A stretch of 5,894 bases of DNA from Bacteroidota bacterium (GTDB lineage: Bacteria; Bacteroidota; Bacteroidia; Bacteroidales; B18-G4), in contig DAOVZP010000116.1 of assembly GCA_030635045.1 (NCBI GenBank), positions 1 to 5,894 of the forward strand, in the 5' to 3' direction. The translations under genes and the position numbers were made by a program. The notes under the pieces were generated by a model. The model was given only the letters and a program-made list of their open reading frames with translations, was not told the origin of the DNA and searched no databases. Below, piece by piece: positions 1 through 5,154 of the stretch (positions within the stretch are counted from its first letter, which is position 1; each line of letters opens with the position of its first letter).

Positions 1-161
1 ATATGCTCACGGAGGATTTCAGGGTACATCGAGCCGGCTCCGATAAGCCCAAGCCCACCGGCATTGCTCACTGCAGAAGCCAGTTCCCAACCGCTGCACC
101 ATATCATGCCTGCCTGGATAATGGGATATCTGATGCCAAATAACGCTGATATTTTGTTCAT
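1..161 (-). CDS. Nitronate monooxygenase / FabK-like FMN oxidoreductase (N-terminal part, cut by window edge)
   Basis: The minus-strand reading frame from the ATG at 159-161 gives 53 codons and leaves the window still open. Residues 1-20 read MNKISALFGIRYPIIQAGMI, and SNAGGLGLIGAGS follows at residues 32-44. The PIIQ.GM strand and the SNAGGLG loop are the usual N-terminus of the TIM-barrel FMN proteins grouped as nitronate monooxygenase (2-nitropropane dioxygenase) and FabK-type enoyl-ACP reductase. Family knowledge: these motifs line the FMN phosphate site; the first class oxidises alkyl nitronates, the second reduces enoyl-ACP in fatty-acid synthesis. The fragment cannot separate the two, because the discriminating catalytic region lies outside. 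The gene has the same orientation as elbB and starts 51 bp after its stop, behind a heptamer repeat. There is no clear Shine-Dalgarno; a weak promoter-like TAATATTG lies about 10 bases upstream. Family call fairly sure, exact function not. Confidence 0.85.
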   Translation of the reverse strand, partial: MNKISALFGIRYPIIQAGMIWCSGWELASAVSNAGGLGLIGAGSMYPEILREH

Positions 162-182
162 GGCTTGGTTCAATATTAAAAT

Positions 183-210
183 GATACTGGATGCTGGATA
201 CTGGATACTG
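183..210. repeat. Heptamer tandem repeat, four units
   Basis: Four consecutive 7-bp units occupy 183-210: GATACTG, GATGCTG, GATACTG, GATACTG. A partial fifth unit (GATCAC) at 211-216 contains the elbB stop codon. Read on the minus strand the array is CAGTATC/CAGCATC and fills more than half of the 51-bp spacer between elbB and the next gene. One unit carries a single A-to-G change. Tandem slippage is the simplest origin. Confidence 0.9.
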
Positions 211-212
211 GA

Positions 213-860
213 TCACATCACCTTCAGCATGGCAGAAACGATGTTATCTGCCCCGTCGGCGATTTGAAGAATATTGGCATCCAGCATATAGCATGGTGTT
301 GAAAAGAGGTTCAGGTTGTCATCATAAACAACATCCCCATGGGTAGTGTTGATATGTGTCCCTCCCATTTTCTCAATGGCTTCAATGGTCCCCTGGTCCT
401 GACCGATGGTAACGGTAGCATCACTGAAGATCTTTGCTATCATGGCCGGTGCAATGCACAGTGCACCGATAGGTTTCCCGTTATTGTTGGTTTCCTTCAC
501 AGCCCTGACCACTTCCTCATTTACTTCGGCATCGGCTCCGTGAAATGCAACGGTTGAAAGGTTCTTGGCCACACCAAAGCCACCAGGGAAGATCAGGCCG
601 TCATAAGCATTCGCATCATATTCTTTCAGATCCTTGATGACTCCCCTGGCGATCCTTGCTGATTCTATCAGCACATTTCTTGATTCCTGCATTTCTTCGC
701 CCGTGATATGGTTGATCACATGATGTTGGGGAATGTCGGGGGCAAATATGTCATATGAAGCCCCATTTTTCATTATGGCATATAAGGTAAGCGTGGCCTC
801 ATGTATCTCGGCCCCGTCAAACACACCATTTCCTGAAAGCACTACAGCAAACTTTTTCAT
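213..860 (-). CDS. elbB: ElbB-type DJ-1/PfpI family protein (isoprenoid biosynthesis glyoxalase ElbB)
   Basis: A 215-residue protein, close to the length of E. coli ElbB (about 217), with the class I glutamine-amidotransferase-like fold of the DJ-1/PfpI superfamily. The N-terminal VVLSGNGVFDGAEIHE (residues 6-21) is the ElbB signature with its conserved acidic residues. FPGGFG is at 91-96, and the nucleophile elbow GALCIAPAMI places the candidate catalytic Cys at residue 135. A His-Gly-Asp (THGD, 173-176) follows. Family knowledge: ElbB was linked genetically to isoprenoid synthesis, cross-reacts with anti-sigma antibodies, and shows glyoxalase activity in vitro; its physiological role is unsettled. 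It is expected to be cytosolic. The start at 858-860 gives the canonical MKKFAVVLSG. AGGA sits only one base before the ATG, so it is a poor ribosome site. No TAnnTTTG element is visible in the 60 bp upstream, so expression may come partly from readthrough of the thiolase terminator. The gene ends in TGA beside a heptamer repeat. Confidence 0.93.
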   Translation of the reverse strand: MKKFAVVLSGNGVFDGAEIHEATLTLYAIMKNGASYDIFAPDIPQHHVINHITGEEMQESRNVLIESARIARGVIKDLKEYDANAYDGLIFPGGFGVAKNLSTVAFHGADAEVNEEVVRAVKETNNNGKPIGALCIAPAMIAKIFSDATVTIGQDQGTIEAIEKMGGTHINTTHGDVVYDDNLNLFSTPCYMLDANILQIADGADNIVSAMLKVM

Positions 861-865
861 ATCCT

Positions 866-883
866 GTTAATTTGATGATTAAC
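866..883. repeat. Small palindrome GTTAAT-N6-ATTAAC in the elbB leader
   Basis: Perfect 6-bp arms (866-871 and 878-883) flank a 6-nt spacer. The palindrome ends directly against the 16-bp hairpin that begins at 884 and lies 5-6 bases upstream of the elbB start. It could be a weak leader hairpin or a protein-binding dyad. AT-rich 6-bp arms do occur by chance, so function is inference. Confidence 0.45.
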
Positions 884-922
884 AAAAGGGTTGCCAACCC
901 TAATAAGGTTGGCAACCCTTTT
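884..922 (-). terminator. Strong 16-bp hairpin, probable intrinsic terminator after the thiolase gene
   Basis: Arms 884-899 and 907-922 are perfect 16-bp inverted repeats (AAAAGGGTTGCCAACC against its complement) around a 7-nt AT-rich loop. Read leftward, the stem is followed by TTTTGTTAATC, a short U-rich tail. The arms end in A4/T4 on both sides, so the hairpin could also stop transcription in the other direction. The TAA stop of the thiolase (921-923) overlaps the first bases of the stem, so a ribosome finishing thiolase would cover the hairpin's base. It separates the beta-oxidation genes from elbB. Confidence 0.82.
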
Positions 923-2165
923 AAGCTTTCTTAAATATGATGGCAACAACAGTAACATCGTCACCGCCCATATTAATTGCCATTCCGTATGGTTTATCAG
1001 CCTTTATTTCTATTTGTGCATCTCCTGCATTACCGGTCAGCTGTTCCCACATGGTCACCGCCATGTGCACACCGGTTCCTCCTGTCGGGTGTCCCCAGCC
1101 AATCAGTCCACCGGTAGTGTTCATCGGAATCATGCCATCACGGGCGGTATTCCCTTCTGCAACAAATTTAGCACCTTCACCGGGTTTGGCAAAGCCGAGA
1201 GCTTCAGTGCCCAACACACCGGCAATGGAAAAGCAATCATGTGTTTCAACCGTGCCAAGGTCATCAATGGTAATGCCGGCCGAATCCATAGCTTCATGTG
1301 CAGTTTCCTTAATACAAGTTAGTTCCACAGGATCGGGTGGGTCTTCCGTGAGGTTCCTGACCTTATGTCCAAAGGCTATCACTTCAACAGCCTGATCTTT
1401 AGGGATGCCGATCCTCTCCAGTCCTTCCTCGGAAACAAGGGCTACTGTTGAAGCACCATCCGACACCTTTGAGCAATCCAACACATTCAGATTGTCGACA
1501 AAAGCAGCTCCATTGGGTTTAAATTTCTTGTACAGGGCATCCAGATCGGGTACATTGTTTTCATGCTCCTGTGCTGTAGGGCAAAGTCTTGCATTTTCAA
1601 TAGCATTCCTGAACCAACGGCCCATGCCTTCCCTTGCATAGTCGTAGCCATATTTTTCATAATATGCTCCTGCCCGGTCGCTGAATTGTCCGGGGAAGAA
1701 GAATGCATGTCCGTTTTTACGTTTACCAAACCAGCCTGCGCCGGCCAGCACATCAGCACCATAAATGGCTTTCATGGTATTCTGCACCTCAACTCCCATT
1801 GTCAGCACTACATCTGCTGAGCCTGACATTATACTTTTGATGGCTGTAACAAGGGCGAGTCCGCCGGATGCACAGGCACCTTCAACCCTGATGGCAGGCT
1901 TATATTGCAACTTTTCATCGATCATTGGGAAAAAGCCGCCAAGATGAGCTTGCTTATTGAAGCGGGCAGCCATAAAATTGCCAACAACACATTCATCAAC
2001 ATTATCTGCACCACCGATCTTTTCAAGTGTTTTTTGTCCGGCCTCTTTAACATAATGTTCAATTCCCGGCCTGGGCTTTTTCGGGTGAAACTCACTTCTG
2101 CCGGTACCCATGGATATGGTATTATACCCGGCCACCATATATATCTTTTTATTGAGCTTTGTCAT
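921..2165 (-). CDS. SCP2-type thiolase (acetyl-CoA acyltransferase family)
   Basis: A 414-residue thiolase, normal length for the family. The acyl-accepting Cys is residue 98 in EGACASGG (95-102). HDCF at 309-312 and GHPTGGTG at 358-365 follow. HDCF in place of the NEAF of classical degradative thiolases marks the SCP2 group; in that group Cys311 is thought to act as the acid/base that the C-terminal CxG cysteine supplies elsewhere, and no CxG is seen in the tail (INMGGDDVTVVAI). His359 matches the catalytic His of the GHP motif. Family knowledge: cleavage of 3-oxoacyl-CoA with CoA, or the reverse condensation, in the cytosol. There is no C-terminal sterol-carrier domain. The gene starts 20 bp after the dehydrogenase stop and has no promoter of its own that I can see, so co-transcription is likely. 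Substrate chain length cannot be read from sequence. The start at M1 is favoured over M10 (MVAG) because the first residues fit the usual N-terminus. Confidence 0.93.
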   Translation of the reverse strand: MTKLNKKIYMVAGYNTISMGTGRSEFHPKKPRPGIEHYVKEAGQKTLEKIGGADNVDECVVGNFMAARFNKQAHLGGFFPMIDEKLQYKPAIRVEGACASGGLALVTAIKSIMSGSADVVLTMGVEVQNTMKAIYGADVLAGAGWFGKRKNGHAFFFPGQFSDRAGAYYEKYGYDYAREGMGRWFRNAIENARLCPTAQEHENNVPDLDALYKKFKPNGAAFVDNLNVLDCSKVSDGASTVALVSEEGLERIGIPKDQAVEVIAFGHKVRNLTEDPPDPVELTCIKETAHEAMDSAGITIDDLGTVETHDCFSIAGVLGTEALGFAKPGEGAKFVAEGNTARDGMIPMNTTGGLIGWGHPTGGTGVHMAVTMWEQLTGNAGDAQIEIKADKPYGMAINMGGDDVTVVAIIFKKA

Positions 2166-2185
2166 AATTCAAATTTTTCCGGTGA

Positions 2186-3520
2186 TTATTCAAAATAATT
2201 ATTAATTGGTCCGTAGGAATGGAAGAAACCTGTAAGCAATACGGTGTTGACATCCTCTTTGCTATGGGCAACATTATCGGCTACCAGGCCTTCGCCGATA
2301 GCATTCGATCTCCGGCCATAAGCAACGGCAAGCTTAGATCCCAGGGTATCAAGCACTTTCATGTCGTTGTAAAACTTCAGCAACACTTCATCCTTATTTT
2401 TCATTCGTACCACTTTCTTCCAAACGATACTTGCATCCGGAGTAGCTCCAATCCTTTCATCAATATGGGAGAATGTATCAAAGCCGACATATTTATTTGT
2501 GTCAGGATCGATAACGGCCACCGGCTTTCCTTTTTCATACTTCAGGAAGCCATCTTTCTGAGATCCGTTTGAATGCTGTCCTCCCTTAACACCATCAGCA
2601 AAAAGCTTATCAAGCAGCGGGCTATACAGGTCTTCATCATCAAGGAATGGGTTCATCACTCCCATTATGAACCTGACCACATCAATTCCCACATAATCGA
2701 TCAACTGGAAAATTCCCATTGGCCTTACAAGGAAGTCCTGCGACACTTTATTAACTATGTATATTGATTCCGGCATCGAGAATTTAGCAGAAAGCTTTTC
2801 TGCCTGGGTAATTCCATGAAGCGCATCCCTCATAAAATGGCCATTGCCGATAAAGCCGGCAAAATCGTTAGAGGGGACAACCACCTTGCGCAGGTTTTTT
2901 GCAAATTCATGCGCAAATTCCTTTGCTTCAGGCAGGGTTTTATCTGTCCAGATCAATTCAACCAATTTCTGTATAGCCGGTGGGTTATAGAAATGGAAAC
3001 CTATTACACGGCCGTTCAGTTCAGCTTCATCATCAAGGATGTTGATAGGCACTGAAGACGTATTAGTAAAAAACCATGGTTTATGATCATTATTGGCATC
3101 AATTTCCTTAAAGATCTTTACTTTCAGATCTTTATTCTCATTCACAGCCTCGAAGATCAGGTTTGATTCGTATGCTGCTTCCAGCCTGGAAGTAGGGCGA
3201 ATTACAGAGATCACATCAACAATGTACTCTTCGATGATATCTGAATTTTCGATCAGGTCCTGGCGGTCATGATACAGCTTGCGTAACACAACAGTTTTCT
3301 TTTCGGCAATTTTCAGCACCTGCGCCCTGAGATATTTCACCAGTCCTGCCAGTCCCTCATCGGAAAGGTCCATGGCATTCAGAACAAATGTTTTGTCTTT
3401 GTTCTCCGGTTTCAACATCAGGTCTGCCATTTCAACTGCCGTGAGCAATAGGATACCGCTCCCCATCTTCCCGGCAGCTCCAAGCACAGTTACATTTTGT
3501 AATCTTTCTTCGTATGTCAT
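2186..3520 (-). CDS. 3-hydroxyacyl-CoA dehydrogenase family protein, long form
   Basis: A 444-residue protein. Its N-terminal Rossmann domain begins at VTVLGAAGKMGSG (10-22). The catalytic region reads FTNTSSVPI (151-159) then GFHFYNPPAIQKLVELI (174-190): His176 and Glu188 keep the 12-residue spacing of the His/Glu dyad in human HADH, and Asn226 in GFIGN matches the conserved Asn. FEAVNE (123-128) and the C-terminal-domain segment PMGIFQLIDYVGID (267-280) also fit. Family knowledge: NAD-dependent oxidation of 3-hydroxyacyl-CoA to 3-oxoacyl-CoA. Two features are unusual. The nucleotide loop is GxxGxxG (G14, G17, G20) instead of GxGxxG. The protein also runs about 110-140 residues past the usual single-domain HADH length; the tail (about 330-444) shows no fold I recognise and ends in TGFFHSYGPINNYFE. 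No hydratase domain is fused, so this is not FadB/FadJ. It is expressed with the thiolase downstream. The spacer before it carries a repeat cluster. Confidence 0.9.
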   Translation of the reverse strand: MTYEERLQNVTVLGAAGKMGSGILLLTAVEMADLMLKPENKDKTFVLNAMDLSDEGLAGLVKYLRAQVLKIAEKKTVVLRKLYHDRQDLIENSDIIEEYIVDVISVIRPTSRLEAAYESNLIFEAVNENKDLKVKIFKEIDANNDHKPWFFTNTSSVPINILDDEAELNGRVIGFHFYNPPAIQKLVELIWTDKTLPEAKEFAHEFAKNLRKVVVPSNDFAGFIGNGHFMRDALHGITQAEKLSAKFSMPESIYIVNKVSQDFLVRPMGIFQLIDYVGIDVVRFIMGVMNPFLDDEDLYSPLLDKLFADGVKGGQHSNGSQKDGFLKYEKGKPVAVIDPDTNKYVGFDTFSHIDERIGATPDASIVWKKVVRMKNKDEVLLKFYNDMKVLDTLGSKLAVAYGRRSNAIGEGLVADNVAHSKEDVNTVLLTGFFHSYGPINNYFE

Positions 3521-3559
3521 AGTATTTTCAATATTTAATTGTATGGTTTACTAATATAA

Positions 3560-3650
3560 GTTTGGAGTGACTAAAGTGAACTAAAGTGCCTAAAGTTATT
3601 GAATAAGTTTAATTTTAGCTCACTCCGAACTTAAGGCACTTTAGTCACTT
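3560..3650. repeat. Cluster of direct and inverted CTAAAGTG-like units
   Basis: Three direct units lie at 3571-3578, 3581-3588 and 3590-3597 (CTAAAGTG, CTAAAGTG, CTAAAGTT), spaced 9-10 bp apart. The opposite orientation appears at 3637-3644 (CACTTTAG). The stretch 3574-3597 pairs with 3628-3650 with one indel and one mismatch, and 3560-3577 (containing GGAGTGA) is an inverted match to about 3613-3631 (containing TCACTCC). The cluster occupies most of the 132-bp spacer between the hydratase stop and the dehydrogenase start. It could be a dispersed intergenic repeat, a hairpin limiting readthrough, or an operator array. Confidence 0.8.
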
Positions 3651-3652
3651 CA

Positions 3653-4420
3653 TTACCATTCCGGCTTTCTTTTATCCAGGAAGGCTTTCATCCCGGTTTC
3701 CCCTTCATCCTTGAAGAGTGTACCGAACATATCTGCTTCCAACTCTGAGCCTTCGTTAAAACCTTCCGCCATCCCTTGCCGGACTACTTTTTTTATCAGC
3801 TTTATTGCCTTTGGGCCTTTTGTAATGATGGTATTGGCAATGCCCATGACCGTTTCCATTAATTCTTCCGGTTCCACAACTTTCTGAACTAATCCAATTC
3901 TCAGAGCATCAGCGGCACCTATCATGTCGGCCGTCATCAGAAGATATAACGCATCTCCCAGGCCTGTCAGCCTGGGAAGGCGTTGCGTCGCTGCATAACC
4001 GGGAATGAGGCCAAGGCTTACCTCGGGCTGTCCGAATTTCGATTTGCTGCTTGCAATCCTGAAATCACATCCCATTGCCAGCTCAAGCCCGCCTCCAAGG
4101 GCAAAGCCATTGATGGCTGCTATGACAGGTATTTCCATTTCACCCAGGCTGCGGAAAGTATTTTGTCCAAGACGGCTGAAATCAGATCCTTCTTCAGGTG
4201 TTTTATCAACCATTTCTGCAATGTCGGCACCGGCCACGAAGGCCTTCCCTTCCCCGGTGATGATCATAACCCTGACATCCGTGCGACCATTTATCTCGGC
4301 GACAACCTGGTCCATTTCATTGAAAAACCTGGTGTTGAGGGCATTTAATGCCTCAGGGCGGCTGATGGTGACCAGAGCGATCTGATCACTAACCTCCACC
4401 TTTAAAATCTGTAATTCCAT
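3653..4420 (-). CDS. Enoyl-CoA hydratase (crotonase family)
   Basis: A 255-residue crotonase, normal length. The oxyanion-hole segments are AFVAGADIAEM (60-70) and ALGGGLELAMGCD (107-119). The two catalytic glutamates of true hydratases are present: Glu113 in GGGLELA and Glu133 in GQPEVSLGLIPG, 20 residues apart as Glu144/Glu164 are in rat and human ECHS1. GYAATQRLPRL (141-151) and the C-terminal FLDKRKPEW are also typical. Family knowledge: adds water to 2-enoyl-CoA to give 3-hydroxyacyl-CoA, the substrate of the dehydrogenase encoded next. An in-frame ATG at 4490-4492 would add 24 residues that do not fit the family. I chose 4418-4420 because MELQILKVEV is the expected N-terminus and because the promoter candidate at 4451-4458 lies between the two ATGs. 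The gene is first in the leftward unit. The 132-bp repeat-bearing spacer after it may reduce coupling with the next gene. Confidence 0.94.
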   Translation of the reverse strand: MELQILKVEVSDQIALVTISRPEALNALNTRFFNEMDQVVAEINGRTDVRVMIITGEGKAFVAGADIAEMVDKTPEEGSDFSRLGQNTFRSLGEMEIPVIAAINGFALGGGLELAMGCDFRIASSKSKFGQPEVSLGLIPGYAATQRLPRLTGLGDALYLLMTADMIGAADALRIGLVQKVVEPEELMETVMGIANTIITKGPKAIKLIKKVVRQGMAEGFNEGSELEADMFGTLFKDEGETGMKAFLDKRKPEW

Positions 4421-4450
4421 AATCAAAGGGTGCTTAAAAATTAGAGTTAT

Positions 4451-4458
4451 CAAATTTA
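4451..4458 (-). promoter_or_regulatory. Candidate -7 promoter element for the hydratase unit
   Basis: On the minus strand this reads TAAATTTG, a full match to the Bacteroidota sigma-ABfr -7 consensus TAnnTTTG. It lies 30 bases upstream of the chosen ATG, giving a leader of roughly 20-25 nt. No TTTG -33 box is found at the usual 17-23 bp spacing, so the match rests on the -7 element alone. Confidence 0.5.
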
Positions 4459-4472
4459 TGAAAATTTGCTTA

Positions 4473-4490
4473 GCCTGATACACTTCAGGC
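4473..4490. promoter_or_regulatory. Dyad GCCTGA-N6-TCAGGC, possible operator
   Basis: Perfect 6-bp inverted arms (4473-4478 and 4485-4490) flank a 6-nt centre. The dyad lies 14 bp upstream of the hydratase -7 candidate, which places it about where a -33 element and a regulator would sit. It is on the outer side of the divergent spacer relative to the rightward gene. An 18-bp dyad is a usual size for a TetR or GntR family site, but no regulator gene is in the window. Confidence 0.4.
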
Positions 4491-4579
4491 AATAAAATGA
4501 CAGCTTAATTACAAACGCCATTTATATCTAAAAATGTACTTTTTTGCATATTTTTAACAGAATTAATGCAACAAAGTAT

Positions 4580-4587
4580 TAGGTTTG
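4580..4587 (+). promoter_or_regulatory. Candidate -7 promoter element for the metal-receptor unit
   Basis: TAGGTTTG fully matches TAnnTTTG and lies 23 bases before the ATG at 4611. The -33 region is poor: TTTA at 4553-4556 is the nearest candidate, 23 bp upstream. If used, transcription would begin near 4594, which excludes the in-frame ATG at 4566 as the translation start. Confidence 0.5.
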
Positions 4588-4610
4588 TATGTTTTATTAT
4601 TGAAATCAAC

Positions 4611-5087
4611 ATGATGATAAAAGGAATTATCAAAAATTCAGTGTCTGTTTTTCTTGCTGCAATTGTTTTGATTGCAACAAGTGGGTTTACTGTTTTACGG
4701 CATTCCTGTCAGGCTCAAGATACTACTGAATTCTCGCTTTTTATTCCTGAATTTAGCTGTGAACATCAAGGAAACCAGGAAAAGAGCAACATTCATTCAT
4801 GTTGTAGTATCCCTGTGCTTCCGGCATCTGAAACATATGATACGGAAAAATGCTGTGATACTGATACATTCCTGGTGAAATTGGATGTCACCTTTGATAT
4901 ACATCATCTTACTAAAAAGGCCATCCCAGCAGACCTTGACCATTCGGTTGAGAGAGCACAAGAGATTGAAATCCCTAATGGGGAAATAACACATATAATC
5001 ATAAGCAATGATCTTCCGCCCCCCCTGGGAGGGAAATCACTGCATATTTTCCTCAACCAACTGAATATCCCTTTTCCTTCTGTTTAG
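4611..5087 (+). CDS. HYC_CC_PP-like small exported Cys/His protein
   Basis: A 158-residue protein with an N-terminal export signal: Lys residues at 4 and 8, then a hydrophobic stretch at about 10-29. Next come RHSC (His31, Cys33), Cys50-Glu-His, HSCC (His62, Cys64, Cys65), KCC (Cys81, Cys82), and a C-terminal DLPPPLGGKSLHIFLNQ (134-150). The order HxC, CC, PPP is the pattern of the Bacteroidota HYC_CC_PP family, small proteins of unknown function often encoded beside TonB-dependent receptors; I rely on memory of the motif here. Six cysteines and several histidines suggest metal binding or periplasmic disulfides. It is the first gene of the rightward unit, 67 bp before the receptor, with no terminator between. 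ATG 4566 would add 15 residues ahead of the signal and lies upstream of the promoter candidate, so I chose 4611; 4614 is also possible. Confidence 0.75.
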   Translation: MMIKGIIKNSVSVFLAAIVLIATSGFTVLRHSCQAQDTTEFSLFIPEFSCEHQGNQEKSNIHSCCSIPVLPASETYDTEKCCDTDTFLVKLDVTFDIHHLTKKAIPADLDHSVERAQEIEIPNGEITHIIISNDLPPPLGGKSLHIFLNQLNIPFPSV

Positions 5088-5154
5088 TATTCTGGTTCCA
5101 GCTTAATCTGCCTGAACTATTCATACTATTTCATAATTGAACAGAAGAATTGCC

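Noticed and set aside
19..216. A 65-codon minus-strand frame at the left edge
   Set aside because: It runs out of frame through the nitronate monooxygenase-like start and the heptamer repeat; the frame beginning at 161 gives a recognisable protein instead.
937..1395. A 152-codon plus-strand open frame opposite the thiolase gene
   Set aside because: It lies wholly antisense to a clear thiolase, has no recognisable motif, and is rich in Pro/Ser as expected for the complement of a GC-leaning coding frame.
2185..2199. ATTATT-N3-AATAAT palindrome at the end of the dehydrogenase gene
   Set aside because: It is short, entirely A/T apart from one base, lacks a U-rich tail, and spans coding codons, so it is unlikely to terminate between two genes only 20 bp apart.
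3551..3558. TATATTAG on the minus strand as a promoter for the dehydrogenase gene
   Set aside because: It has one mismatch to TAnnTTTG and no -33 box at a normal distance; too weak to list, although a promoter within the repeat spacer is not excluded.
3571..3644. The repeat cluster as a CRISPR array
   Set aside because: The units are 8 bp with 1-2 bp between them and include an inverted copy; there are no spacers of typical length and no cas genes.
4005..4385. Plus-strand open frames of 121 and 126 codons opposite the hydratase gene
   Set aside because: Two overlapping antisense frames cannot both be real, neither has a family signature, and the minus-strand crotonase explains the sequence fully.
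4658..4676. TGCAAT-N7-ATTGCA inverted repeat
   Set aside because: It lies inside the signal-peptide coding region of the Cys-rich gene, the arms are only 6 bp, and the hydrophobic codon repetition explains it.
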